Origin: Rattus norvegicus | Taxonomy: Eukaryota; Chordata; Mammalia; Rodentia; Muridae | Reading direction: 5' to 3' | DNA length: 64,000 bases | NCBI RefSeq assembly: GCF_036323735.1 | Contig: NC_086032.1 | Location: 44,633,335-44,697,334 of the forward strand | Shown here: positions 1-10,952 of the stretch, piece by piece | Layout of the letters: the number at the start of each line of letters is the position of its first letter | Numbering within the stretch: the stretch's first letter is position 1 | Notes under the pieces: generated by a model | Seen by the model: the letters and a program-made list of their open reading frames with translations, nothing else | Database searches by the model: none | What the model was told of the DNA's origin: nothing | Translations under genes and position numbers: made by a program

Positions 1-1138
1 TAGAACTCAGCAGGAACTTTTTCTTTTATTCTTGTGCCATGTATCTGCTTTTACCTCCCAGCTTGCTAAGCGCTCACACTTTGAGTTCTCATTTTTCTTT
101 AATTTTTGTAAGAATTATAAATTGAACTCCCTAAAGTCTACACACACCTGTGGACTTTTAGATGCAGTCTTTCTGTTTGAGGTTAGGTTTGCAGGGCTCT
201 TTCCACACCCTTTTTTTTTCCCTTTGGAAACCACATACTGAGCCAGAACGAAGCTGCTTGAGCACATCTCCCTAAACTGGACGAGTAGGAGAGTTACAGC
301 AAGAAGGGTGAACTGGGGTGAGGGCGGGGCAAAGCTGTTCAACTAAGCCTTGGAGTTCGTTCAGCTGAGGGGACCACACGGGCTGAAGACAAACACTTGC
401 GTTGCTGGAGGACTTAGAGGAGCTGTATTTGTTGGAGTTAAAACAGATAGCAGAGACCTGGATGGAAAGGCACAGGAAGGAGAACCCTGAGAGTGTGTGG
501 AGTTAGCAGAGTTAAGAGAAAAATGTACTAAGCTTGCCTGCAATCGCCACATAAATGTCTAGGGTCTGTTTTCTTTCTTTACTCTGGAACAATCTTGTTT
601 GCAGAAAAGTTGTGAATTTATACAACATTTGGCACAAGTAATGAGTTTAGACTGTCATATTATTAATTATAAGCCTATGCTTCATTTACATTTTTCTCCC
701 AAATCCCCTTTAATGCTCTCTTTTTGTTCAGAATCTATCTCGAGCACCACACTATGTTTAGCTGTCACATACCTTTAGAGTCCTTGGTTGTGCCTGTCTC
801 TCTACTTCTTTGTGTTGTTCTTGCTGTTGCTTCTTGTTGTTGTGCATATATATAGTTGGGTGGGGTGTGCATGGGAAGTTCAAAGGTGAACTTTGCAGGA
901 TCAACTCTCTCAATTATAAATACCAGTGTGCTTCTTGAATGTTTATGTCATTCTGCGAGTTTATACATCATTATTACTTGACTTATTTTAATGCCCCAAT
1001 TTGCTCTGTATTTGCTCTTAGAAGAGCCTTCCGTTGGTTCTCGTATCCATTTGATATCTCAACTATGTTCATGAGTTACAGCTTCCTTACTTTCTAGTGG
1101 CACTAAATACTCTGCAGTCATTTGCTTCAGTACTAGAA
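1..1138. other. Intergenic sequence, no gene seen
   Basis: No coding region, RNA gene or well-preserved repeat is recognisable. The short open frames here lack codon bias and splice context. A small TTG-rich stretch lies near 813-842. Confidence 0.6.
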
Positions 1139-1192
1139 TTAGCCAATGCTTTTTTTTTTAAGATTTATTTATTTTTTTTTTTTATTTATTTT

Positions 1193-1239
<47 letters not shown>

Positions 1240-1332
1240 TTTTTCGGAGCTGGGGACCGATCCCAGGGCCTTGTGCTTGCTAGGCAAGCGCTCTACCACT
1301 GAGCTAAATCCCCAACCCCCTAGCCAATGCTT
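1139..1332 (-). mobile_element. ID SINE with a long expanded tail
   Basis: The body at about 1244-1319 is the reverse complement of the rat ID element: a tRNA-Ala/BC1-derived, Pol III-type SINE mobilised by L1. The tail, seen on this strand as T/TTTA repeats, fills about 1149-1243 and has expanded into a TTTA microsatellite. The flanking sequence TAGCCAATGCTT occurs on both sides (near 1140 and 1321), which marks the insertion. It is a repeat, not a gene. Confidence 0.9.
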
Positions 1333-1547
1333 CTAATTCTGTTGTTGGAAAGTATATTAAAAGCTGAGCTCTGGTTTCATGTGCTTGATAGTATCAGGAT
1401 GCCAGTGTTTCTACAATCTCTCAGCTAACACATCATAGAGAGGCAGCTATGTCTACAAGCTCAACGAGGAGAAAACTGTATTCAGCTGCCTGCTGTGCTT
1501 TGAAAGCTCACTTTAGTTCATGCTGAAATTGAATTGCTGTTTCAAGA

Positions 1548-1785
1548 GTGTTGAGAGGTGATTGGGCCCTTATGGAAGGAATTGTTACTCTTACAGAAGG
1601 GCAATTTGGGGCCCCCATTTACCCACTCTCTCTGCCTTTACCACATAATGATACATCTAGCAGTCCTTTGCCAGGTGGCGCTCCTCCATATTGGACTTCA
1701 AAACCTCTGCAACTGTGAGCCAATCATTGGTTGGTTGTTAAGCACTCAACTTTGAACACTGTTTTGACAACATAGAGCAAACAAG
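1548..1785 (+). mobile_element. Ancient MaLR (MLT1/MST-like) LTR fragment
   Basis: The order of motifs resembles the 3' half of mammalian MaLR LTRs: a GTGATTGGGCCCTTATGG-like block, then TTGGACTTCAAAACCTCTGC and AACTGTGAGCCAAT. It is strongly diverged. The identification is by remembered consensus and the edges are approximate. Confidence 0.45.
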
Positions 1786-2152
1786 ATATTGCCCTGCAAA
1801 ACTGAACATAAGTTCAAACTTGTTTTCTTGAGCTCTAGTCCATTCCCACATGGATGTTTCTATCCTCTTGTCCTGGACCATCTATGTCTGCCATCTAGCA
1901 GTGAGGAGCCAAGCATTGTTCATTCTTAGTGTGTACAAATAGTGACATTAGAATTTTAGGCCTAGTGGCAAATATCTGTCTTCTGTAGAATACAGTGTAG
2001 TTTCTTCTGTGGTGAGTCTCAGAGGCTTCTCATAAAGTACTTGGATCAGCAAATTATCCATATTCTGTAGGAAAATGCTTTCATATTTTTACAATGTAGA
2101 TATTTACACAGCTTTACTTCATTCCAGAGACTCCTCCTATGAAAATGATGTT

Positions 2153-2752
2153 TTAGGGGCTGGTGGGGTATCTCCTTGGATAAAGGCACTTACTCCAAAA
2201 GCTTGGGACAAAAATTCAATCTCACAAATATACAGAAAGTTGGTGTCTTAGCCAGGGTTTCTATTCCTGCATAAACATTATGACCAAGAAACAAGTTGGG
2301 GAGGAAAGGGTTTATTCAGCTTAAAAACTTCCACATTGCTGTTCATCACCAACGGAAGTCAGGACTGGAACTCAAGCAGGTCAGGAAGCAGGAGCTGATG
2401 CAGAGGCCATGGAGGGATGTCACTTACTGGCTTGTTTCCCCAGCTTGCTCAGCTTGCTTTCTTTTAGAACCCAGACCACCAGCCCAGGGACCGTGCCACC
2501 TACAATGGGCTGGGTCCTCCCCCTCTAGATCACTAGTTGAGAAAATGCCTTACAGCTGGGTCTCACAGAGGCATTTGCTCAACTGAGGCTTCTTTCTCTG
2601 TGATAACTTCAGCTTGTGTCAAGTTGACACACAAAACCAGCCAGTACAGTTGGGTAGAGAGAACGGATGCTACAAAGTTGTCCTCTGACCTCTACATACA
2701 TGCTGTGGCATGTGGAATGTGGACCCATATGTATACTTCATGCACACACTAA
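2153..2752 (+). mobile_element. B3 SINE split by an LTR
   Basis: The 5' part (about 2153-2243) begins GGGGCTGGTGGGGTATCTCC and holds the tRNA-like head. The 3' part (2649-2752) carries the typical AAAGTTGTCCTCTGACCTCTA stretch and a CA-rich tail. A MaLR LTR separates the halves, so the B3 is the older insertion. Confidence 0.7.
2244..2648 (-). mobile_element. Rodent MaLR (MT/ORR1-like) solo LTR, intact ends
   Basis: The element starts TGTCTTAGCCAGGGTTTCTA and ends CCAGCCAGTACA, that is, the TGT...ACA termini of an LTR read on its minus strand. The five bases GTTGG occur on both sides (2239-2243 and 2649-2653), which matches the 5-bp TSD of ERVL/MaLR elements. No internal retroviral genes remain. 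It sits inside a B3 SINE. Confidence 0.8.
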
Positions 2753-2962
2753 TACTAACATTATTTATGTTTCAGAAGTGCATATACCCAGGTTGGTTCT
2801 TTGTGCCGGTCCATGCTGGGAGTCTTGACAATTCGCAGTACCATGTGTCCACCAAGTGGATGGTTGCACTGGCCCAATAACCCTTCCTAAGCTTCACCTG
2901 TTCAGTTCCCTACTCCCCACCCCATGGTATGATTGCCCTTTTTGTTTTATGTTTGGTCAGAT

Positions 2963-3100
2963 GTTTTTTCTTTTTTGTAACATATCCTAACTCTGTAGGC
3001 CAGCTACTTACTATATAGCCCAGGCTGACCTTGAATGCATGACTTCCTCTTGCTTTACTCCCCAAATACTATGATCATAGGTATGAGCCTAGACCAGCTC
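2963..3100 (-). mobile_element. Diverged B1-like SINE
   Basis: The reverse complement of B1 is recognisable in CCCAGGCTGACCTTGAATGC followed by a degraded AAATACTATGATCATAGGTA segment. It is old and poorly preserved. Confidence 0.5.
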
Positions 3101-3388
3101 CACTAATGTTTGTGGTAGGCTTCTTTCTCTTTTTTTCTAGAAGATACAAGGGGAGTTGTATTGAAATGTGAGTATGACTGAGGAAAGAAACAGCAGCACT
3201 TTTGGGGCTCAGAGATGCGTGATCCATAACTATTGTGATCGTAATTACGTTATAAAACCATAATAGAATTCACTTATTTGGGATGGGGGTAGGGTCATTT
3301 TATGCCACACTGATTTTAAAAAACCTTAAAAAAAACTTTCTGTGTGTTAGAGATGAAGAGGACAATGAAGAGTGAGGCAGTCCTGTTA

Positions 3389-3604
3389 AAGAGATTTATT
3401 TGGTTGCTTATTATTTTATGTGGATGTGTGTACTTGTATGAATTTATGTGCAACACATGTATGCAGGGGCCCTCAGAGCCCAGAAGAGGGTATCAGATGC
3501 TATGAATCTGCAGTTACAGATGGTTGTGAGTCACCATGTGGGGATTGGGGACTGAACCTGAGTCTTCTGCAAGAGTGGTGAACACGGCTCCTAACTGCAA
3601 TTCC
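3389..3604 (-). mobile_element. B3/B2-family SINE, old
   Basis: Reverse-complement B2/B3 features in order: AGATTTATTTGG tail region, GAAGAGGGTATCAGATGCTA, GATGGTTGTGAGTCACCATG and a degraded tRNA-like head near 3590. It is diverged, without a clear TSD. Confidence 0.65.
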
Positions 3605-3731
3605 AAGACAGACCTTTTAGAACATATATTTTATTTTCTGAGTAAAGAAATGTTAAAAAATTCTAACAAGATTTATTTTCTGCTTAAGCCCCTGAGCAAG
3701 TTTGGGTTTGGAGATGTCTTAGAAAGATATC

Positions 3732-3768
3732 TGTATTAGTCAGGGTTCTCTAGAGTCACATGTATAGA
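3732..3768 (-). mobile_element. End fragment of a rodent MaLR-like LTR
   Basis: TGTATTAGTCAGGGTTCTCT is the start of the same LTR class whose 3' end is seen near 10340. Only about 37 bp remain before a pyrimidine microsatellite. Confidence 0.5.
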
Positions 3769-3857
3769 ATGTCTGTCTGTCTGCCTTTCTTTCTCTCTCT
3801 CTCTCTTTCTTTCTCTCTCTCTCTTCCTTCCTTCCTTTCTTTCTTTCTTTCTCTTTT
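3769..3857. repeat. Pyrimidine microsatellite (TCTG/TCTC/TTCC)
   Basis: Compound simple repeat of TCTG, TC, TTTC and TTCC units with very few purines. Confidence 0.9.
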
Positions 3858-6800
3858 TAATACAACTACCAGTCTGCACAAAATAACTTTAATACTCTGT
3901 GCCCAGACTAGCAGCATCTTGCACTGTGACATTCCTATATATACATAAGCATTTTATCTGAGCACAAATGTTAAAAGTAGAGTAATATAAGCAATTGCCT
4001 CTACAGAGGTAAACAGACACATAGGTTATTTCTCTTGAATCATTGCTGCATAGTAAATTGCAATTACATGCCAGTACCATGTTGCTGGTTGAGAAAACAC
4101 TTTGAATTGTGAGGTATGGTAGCTCCTTGTAAGAGCAAAACATGTAAACCTGAATGTTTTGAGTGACTTTTTTTTTTAGCTGCCATGAATGGGAAAGACA
4201 AAAGAATCACCCAGCACTCAAGACTCTAGAAACTTATTTTCCTAATAAAAATAAATAAAATTCTCAGCTATTTCCTACTATTTCCTTATCGGAGTGTTGT
4301 TGGATGGACAAAGATACTATAAAAACTGAAGTGAAGCTATGCTTTAGGGTTGTGGATTAAACCAGTTATTAAAAAAAAGATCCATCAGGTAACTGCTCAT
4401 TTACTTTACATCAAGTTGACATCCTAATATATACATCTCAATTTCATAATTCAACACTGCACTTAAATACTTCTAATCAACTTGAATTCCATAGTAATTA
4501 AACTATTAAAGACCTTATGTTTTATTACAGAGGACATGCTTAGCATTTTCTGACATTACTTCTAGACTCAGACTAAGTACAACCCCACACCCTTCAAGTG
4601 AATATTCCGCTCTATAAGCAGTTGAAAGTTGATAGCAAAGTTAGTGACCATTCCTACCACAGAGCTGGTACAACATCTAGTAGAGGAGAAACTCACATGA
4701 ATCAGTTAAATAAGGAGAAGACTCCCTTCCTCACTTGTTTCTAGGATCTGTCTCAAACTTTCAGGGAGTAATGAAGTTCCCTATGTTTTGATAAAAATGT
4801 AGTTTTAATTATGAGCCTAGCTTACATATTTAATGTTCAAAGTGGGTAAACATTTGTACATTATTCAAGTTGTCTAGAGAATAAATCATGATTGGATTAG
4901 TTTATCATAGTTGACTAACAAAACACCACTGGAAATGGAACCTAAGACAGCTAGGTATTAATGCAGAGGAAGAAAAGAAACTTGGAGGCTTCTTATGAAA
5001 GCCTTATGAAAGTTCTTATGAACTTCATCTGTCCATATCAACTGTGCTCAACATGACGGCAGTCCCTAGTGTCTGAGACTGTCTCCAGTATATCGTGCTG
5101 GATAGGCACTTTATATGAGAAGAAAAAATGACAGTGGTTAGAAAAATGGAAAATTACGAGCTACAAATGACTGTAAAAAACCTCTACTTTTGGACAGACT
5201 CCTGTTTAAAGAGAAACACATATTTTTATAAAACTTACTTTAAAAAGTTATTCAAATGTCTCATCTTGAAAAACCATTTTTTAAAATGGAGATTGCTTTA
5301 ATAAGCACACTTTCTGTTCAACAAGTCAGAGATTATGGGCTGACTCCAAGAGAGATCTTTGTTGACCTGTGGGCTGGTGGTGTGTATATGGGAATTTTTG
5401 AATACCCAATGTGATCTTGGCTCTATTAGACCACCATGCCTGTGACACAAGAGAATTAAAAACAATGCTGTTCGTTAAGCTAAAAGATAGGAGACGGGAT
5501 GGGAAACCAGAAGAGGACAGAGGGCAAGAGAACAGTAACTCTGGTTCATATTCAGGCTCCTACTGTGAAGAACAAAGAGCCTTTCTATACTGTTAATGTC
5601 ATAAGGTGTGAGCAAAGCAAGTAACTTAAGTGTAACCTGTTAACCGTGCACAGCGCCTCACCATACCCTGGAAGTGTGTGGGTATCATTCTCAACAGTAA
5701 AGCACCTCGAAAGAGGACCGAGAAACGTGAGCTATAAAGGAGCCGTGTTTGTGCTACCCTAAAGTCACCATATACGAATATGTTTAACATATATGTTAAA
5801 AACACTTCTACTGCACATTACACAACAGTAAAATGTTTTTTGTAGAACAATTTTTATACATATAGATAAAAACATGGAAAACTAGAGAACCATAAAATGA
5901 CGTTGCTAGTGCAAATCATGGTGTAAATTTGAGTTACTTTAGGAGCAAGTTAAAACAGTAATTTACAATGCAGTGAAGCTACCCTCAAATTGCTTTCCCC
6001 AAGGGATACATCTTCAAAGCAAAGCTGTCAGCTGAACCTCACAGAAGTAATCCAACGTAAAGTAGAAGTAAGTGTCTTGTTCCAAATAATTCACTTTCGT
6101 CAAGCATCACAGATTTAATTTATGGTTCAAAAACAAGAAATCACAGAAAAAAAAACGTTAATAGCTTTTCACTGCTTTATATACTAAGTTAGAAGTCATG
6201 AGGACTTGTTTGCTGATGCAAGGCACTTTTCTTTTGGGGTTTCATATTGAAGAAACAGTGCTACATTGGTTTGGTCTACTTTGAACCATTTTGGACAAGA
6301 GTTAGAAGAGCTAGGCAACTCTGAAAAGACCAAGTCTACATTTGGCTTAAACAGCAAAAAGAAAAATGTCATGTGGAAAATATAACACTATCCTTAATTT
6401 TGAGTATCTGGTTCTAAAAGTAAGACCTCTTTCTTTGTTCATTACAACTTTTTCTCATTTAGAATAAGGGGGACAATTGGAAAGGAAGTATTAACTGTAT
6501 TAAATCACCAAAGTAGGTTAGTTGCTAAAGTTATGATTTAAAGACATGGGACCAAGAAGTTTAAGAAAATGGCAATCAAGTTACTAAATTATACTAAAAA
6601 ATGTGGACAAGTTCTACATTTTGTTAATGTTTCTGTAAGAGGCTCCATCATAAAATTGAACTGTAAAATTACTTTAAATGTAATATATATAACACAAAAT
6701 GAGTTTTTAGGAAATTTGATATAAATTATCCAAAACCTGTAAACAAATCCCCCTAACTTGTATTTTATTTAAAGTAATAACTTTATATCCTACAAATAAA

Positions 6801-6981
6801 TTTCAAGTATAAAAGTGCACTATTGCTATAATACTTCTTTGCAAGCCCAAAATTCTTGGTTTATAATAAAACCATAGTTTGTTTGTTTTTTTTTTTTTAA
6901 AGTAAACCCATCACCCATCAGCGCCATCTACTGAAGAACTCCCACATCTTAACCTCTGTGCAATTAACAGTCCTCACCAGG
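3858..6981. other. AT-rich stretch without SINEs; right part probably Styx retrocopy 3' UTR
   Basis: No gene or recent SINE is visible in about 3.1 kb, which is unusual for this window. The A+T-rich sequence directly left of the Styx-like stop codon (6982) reads on the minus strand like a mammalian 3' UTR. Part of it is therefore probably the retrotransposed 3' UTR. I could not fix where it ends: T runs near 6885-6898 and 4168-4178 are possible poly(A) remnants, but neither has a clear TSD partner. Confidence 0.4.
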
Positions 6982-7652
6982 TCAGTCATTCTGTGCAGTT
7001 GCCACTTGCCTGTTCCCAAAGTCATCATCTTCTTCACATGTTCTCTTCACACTAATTGTAGTACCAGAACGAACAGATAACGACCTTTCTACCTGGAGTG
7101 ATGACATCATCTGTATTGTTAATTTTGCTAAGTAGATGGCTTCATATTCCTGAAGTTGGTGGACAAATCCAGCATCAGGATTAATGCAAAATTTCCTTTC
7201 TTGGACATAAGCAAATGCATCTCTGTACTTCATCCCAAATGCCTACATGATGTACGCAATGACAAAGGCAGCACTTCTAGAGATACCTGCATTCCCATGG
7301 ACAAGAACTTTCCCTCCATTTTGTAAGCTTCTGTCAATAAACTCTTTAGCCATAGGAAAAAAGCGTATTATGTTTTCAACTGGGTTATCAGCGATATCCA
7401 AGACTAAATATCTAAATAATTGTTGAAAGTTTGGTTTAATAAAGTTTGCTTCAATATTTTGCCATATGCAAATTATATGAGTTATGCCATGTTTCTGCAA
7501 TATGGGTAGCTTGCTTTGCATAGCAGAAGAGTAGGTGCCTAAGAACAATCCAGGCAAAACTTCCTGCATCTCTCATCTCAAGGGTAAGTCCACTCCTCAG
7601 CATCATCTTTGCACTACGGGAGCGAGGGAAACTCTAGTTTTATGTCCTCCAT
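6982..7652 (-). pseudogene. Processed pseudogene of Styx (inactive dual-specificity phosphatase-like protein)
   Basis: Read on the minus strand, this intron-less stretch encodes a 223-codon frame matching the Styx protein from its ATG (7652-7650) to a TGA (6984-6982). STYX itself is a pseudophosphatase that binds phosphoproteins. Its DUSP signature has Gly in place of the catalytic Cys, and HGNAGISRS with Gly at residue 120 is visible here. The copy is dead. Codon 13 is TAG where Gln is expected, one base is missing around codon 25 (only 83 nt lie before codon 29), and codon 137 is TAG where Glu is expected (7245-7243). The longest intact pieces are residues 29-136 and 141-223. Absence of introns over the whole coding length shows L1-mediated retroposition. 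A Styx parent gene elsewhere in the genome is assumed; residue-level identification is from family knowledge. Confidence 0.93.
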
Positions 7653-7840
7653 GGTCCCAGGGCTCCAGCGGGTGGCTGCAGTGTGCCCCAGCCATCCCCC
7701 AGGCTGGCAGAGGCGACAAGGGAAGGAGGGCAGCAGATGGAGGCTGGCGCACATCTTGGGCTCACAGCAAGCACTCTAGGCGAACCAGAGGGCAGGGCAG
7801 TGCGCTGCTGGCAGCCATGCTGAGACTGTCTCCTAGAATG
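7653..7840 (-). other. GC-rich 5' UTR remnant of the Styx retrocopy
   Basis: GC-rich sequence lies directly upstream (minus-strand sense) of the retrocopy ATG, in contrast to AT-rich DNA beyond about 7840. It fits a CpG-island 5' UTR carried in with the mRNA. The outer edge is approximate. Confidence 0.5.
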
Positions 7841-7895
7841 TCTTTCTATATTGAGGAAATTTATTAAGATGATTTACAGTCTGTAGTCCAATTTT

Positions 7896-8385
7896 CCAAC
7901 AATGGTCAGCTGTGAATTGGAAGTCCAAGAGTCTAGTAGTTGCTCAGTCCCATAAGGACTGGTTTCAGCTGGTCTTCTATAGGAATAGATTCCAACAGAT
8001 GTACTGGCAAGTAAGTGCAAGTATCAAATAATTGCAAACCTCCCCTCTTCCAATGTCCTTTTGTAGTCTCCAGCAGAAGGTGTGGCCCAGATTAAAGGCG
8101 TCTACCCGCCCAGGCCTAGATCTGGGGCTTGTTTTGTCTCAGGCTGACCTTGAACTCAGATCTCCTTGCCTCAGTCTCCTGGGATTAAAGGGGTGTACTA
8201 CCTTGCCTAGGCCTAAGCTTTTCATAGCCACTATGCCTCAAGATCTCCATGCCAAGACCCAGATCAGAAACTTATGTCTTCTAGCCTCAAGGTGGATCAC
8301 AGGTGAGCTCTCCAATTCTAGATTGTAGTTTGTGTCAGATATAGTCAGGTTGACTACCAGGAACATCCGTTGCAATACCTATAAG
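7896..8385 (-). mobile_element. Rodent LTR-like repeat with embedded B1-like segments
   Basis: It is the reverse-orientation relative of the element at 9893-10355. Both contain a B1-like stretch, then a GACAAAACAAG-like link, then a second B1 5' start, and both share a GGTTGTC-ACTTGACTA-type end (here as GTCAGGTTGACTACCAGG). Two copies with the same internal arrangement show that the B1-like parts belong to the family. I do not know its database name. Confidence 0.6.
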
Positions 8386-9335
8386 TGAATATACATTCAT
8401 AGTGGTCTTTGACCTAAATGTTTGCCATGGTGAGGTCTCTCTTCCTAAGAACACCCTTGACCTCAAATGTTGCTTGAGCTCCCATCAGATTTTCTTCTCT
8501 CCCCTCTCCTTATCCCCGAAGTCAAGCCAGAATACTTGGCGCTTTCCAGTGGGCTCCAGACTCCAGCCCAGTGCCAACATGTACTTGACTGAGATCTCAG
8601 CCTCAGAGCTACTTACAGATCTGTCCTCTGTACTCTCTTTCAAGTGTTGCCTGAAGGACCATGAATGAAGTGGAAGAAAAGAAACAAACCTAGTCTACTT
8701 CTGGGATAACAAGGACCTTTGCTGGGAGTCAGCAGATGACCATGAGATAGAATGGTTTTCCTGTTCTTTCTCTGAAAATTCCCATACCCACCCCAGCCTC
8801 TGGACCCTCTGGGTCCAGTTTGCCACTCTGGCTGAGAGAGAAGCTGGGGTTTCAGCACACAAAAAAGAAACTGGTAACATTAGGATGGGCAGTCCATTTC
8901 CAGGAGCTAGAGACTCTCTTTAGTGTTTCCTATTTGTTGATGGGATGAGGCCCTGTTTACAGGGTCCTTTCTTACTAAACTGCAGTTTCTGGTCCTTGTG
9001 AACCATCGCCTGAGTTCCACAAAGGTCAGCACAAAACCTGATCATGAGTACTTTGTCCATTCCCTCATTGACTGACCATGTCCTTAGGGTAAGAGGTAAG
9101 GCTCTTACTCCTACCAGTTAGACAGACCCTCCACCAGGAGGGGGACCCTTCTTAATGACTCAGAGAGCATATGTGTGTGGTTCTATTTCCTGTTGTCCTC
9201 TCATTTGCAGGAGATAATGTCAATCCCTTTCATCCTTGTCAGATTCCTTGTCTTTAAGTCAGAATAATTCCAGCACCTTTTTAAAACCTTTAGAATACAA
9301 ATATAGTAAATGCTCAAAAATATTTACTATTAAAG
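8386..9335. other. Intergenic sequence, no gene seen
   Basis: No conserved frame, RNA gene or clear repeat. The 60-90 residue open frames lack start context or similarity I recognise. Confidence 0.55.
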
Positions 9336-9412
9336 GTCTGGAGGTGTGGTTCAGTGGTAGAGACTTGCTTAGTTTGCTCTTAGTTTGACTCCCAGCAACA
9401 GGCAACATACAA
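9336..9412 (+). mobile_element. ID/B4-like SINE fragment
   Basis: GGTGTGGTTCAGTGGTAGAG is the tRNA-like A-box region shared by ID and B4. The remainder is diverged and ends in CA-rich sequence. Confidence 0.55.
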
Positions 9413-9519
9413 ATACACACATGCACACACATAAGAGAGGCAGTGTTATTAAGTAGTTAATATTATTAGTTGTTAAGTAGTATTTAGTGTTTGTTCTAGT
9501 CCCTTTCCATTCCTTATAT

Positions 9520-9760
9520 AATTCACCATAACTTTGCAAGGTAGAAGTCATTTTGACTAGTAATTTAAGGATGTAGCAATGAATTATAGAAGTGTAGCAG
9601 CTTGCTCAAAGATACAAGATGAACAGAACTGGCATGGGGGTGGGGGGTAGTATTTTATTTTGTTTGGTTTGTTGGTTGGTTTTGAAACAGGGTCTAGAGG
9701 TGACTTTAAATCCTTGCCCTCAGCTATTCTCTGAGAATAGGTGTCACACAGAAGAGGACA
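9520..9760. mobile_element. Degraded SINE fragments (MIR-like, then B1-like)
   Basis: 9520-9630 shows a weak MIR-like pattern (GCAAGGTAGAAGTCATTTTG ... GCAGCTTGCTCAAAGATACA). 9675-9760 resembles an old reverse B1 (TTTGAAACAGGGTCTAGAGG). Both are guesses from short motifs. Confidence 0.3.
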
Positions 9761-9892
9761 AGTGTCTTTGGGAGGTTCTTGTCTCAAATGACTCCATTGT
9801 CATTAATAGAAACAGGATGGACGCATAGCCTTTCCTTAGCATGTTCGTGAGTCAGGTATAGAAGTTCTTTACATATGTGTGTGATGTATGTA

Positions 9893-10355
9893 TGTCTGTA
9901 GTGGCTATTCCTGGTTGTCCACTTGACTATATCTGGAAAGAAGTACAATCCAGAATTGGAGGGCTCACTTTTGATCCTGATCTTGAGGGCGGGAGATACA
10001 AGTTTCTGACCTGGATCTTGGTATGGAGTTCTTGAGGCAAAGTGGCTATGAATCCCTGGAGACTAAGGCAAGGAGATCTCTGAGTTCAAGGTCACCTTCG
10101 ACAAAACAAGTCCCAGACCCAGGTGTGGTAGTATACACCTTTAATCCCAAGCCTTCTGCTGGAGACTTATGTGAGGACATTGGAAGAAGGAAGAGTCTCT
10201 CTTTTGTGCCTGCCTGACTGCCTGCCTCTAGGAGCCACTGCTAGATCCTTGGACTTCCAGTCATAGCTGCTGCTGATCGTTGTTGGGAAGTTGGACTGCA
10301 GACTGTAAGAGACTACCCATAAGTTCTGTGACTCTAGAGAACCCTGACTAAGACA
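9893..10355 (+). mobile_element. Rodent MaLR-like LTR element
   Basis: It starts TGTCTGTAGTGGCTATTCCT and ends CCCTGACTAAGACA. The flanks ATGTA (9888-9892) and ATGTC (10356-10360) match at 4 of 5 bases, as expected for an old 5-bp ERVL-type duplication. A relative in reverse orientation is at 7896-8385. Confidence 0.6.
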
Positions 10356-10362
10356 ATGTCAC

Positions 10363-10479
10363 ACATGCATTTTTTTTTTTTTGGTTCTTTTTTTTCAAAG
10401 CTGGGGACTGAACCCAGGGCCTTGCGCTTCCTAGGTAAGCGCTCTACCACTGAGCTAAATCCCCAGCCCCAACATGCAT
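10363..10479 (-). mobile_element. ID SINE
   Basis: Reverse-complement ID body at about 10396-10470 with A-box and B-box regions preserved (as GAGCTAAATCCCC and GACTGAACCCAGGG). The poly(A) tail appears as T runs at 10371-10395. ACATGCAT is duplicated at 10363-10370 and 10472-10479. A young insertion. Confidence 0.9.
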
Positions 10480-10489
10480 TTTTTTTTAT

Positions 10490-10538
10490 CAGCTTGGGAA
10501 TCACGAGTGCTAGACAAGCATTCTATCAATGAGCTACA

Positions 10539-10591
<53 letters not shown>
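10490..10591. repeat. Old ID-like fragment followed by an (AC)n microsatellite
   Basis: 10490-10538 resembles a reverse ID/B4 head (CTAGACAAGCATTCTATCAA). 10540-10591 is an uninterrupted AC dinucleotide run. Confidence 0.8.
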
Positions 10592-10595
<4 letters not shown>

Positions 10596-10835
10596 TATGT
10601 GTGTTCAGCTTGATTAGGGGATAAAGAAGAAAATAAAAAATGATTAGGAATCAAAGTTATGTGTATTCCCATCGGTGTGAAATACTGTAGAAAAACACTA
10701 ATAGAATTTTCCCATGGGGACTTTGATACATTTCTCAAAGATAATAAAATCCACTATAAATATTTCTGTTAATCCATTTAACTAAATGATCGTAATGTTA
10801 GACAATGAATGGATTCCTTTCGGGGTGGGGGAAGT

Positions 10836-10952
10836 TTCTGAGACAGGGTTTCTCTATGTAGCTCTGGCTGTCTGGGAACTTACTCTGTAAACCAGGTTGG
10901 CCTTAAACTCCCAAGTTCTGGGATTAAAGGCGTGCACCAGCACTGCCAGGCT
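10836..10952 (-). mobile_element. B1 SINE
   Basis: Nearly full reverse-complement B1, from GAGACAGGGTTTCTCTATGT to GGGATTAAAGGCGTGCACCA. 7SL-derived and non-coding. Confidence 0.88.
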
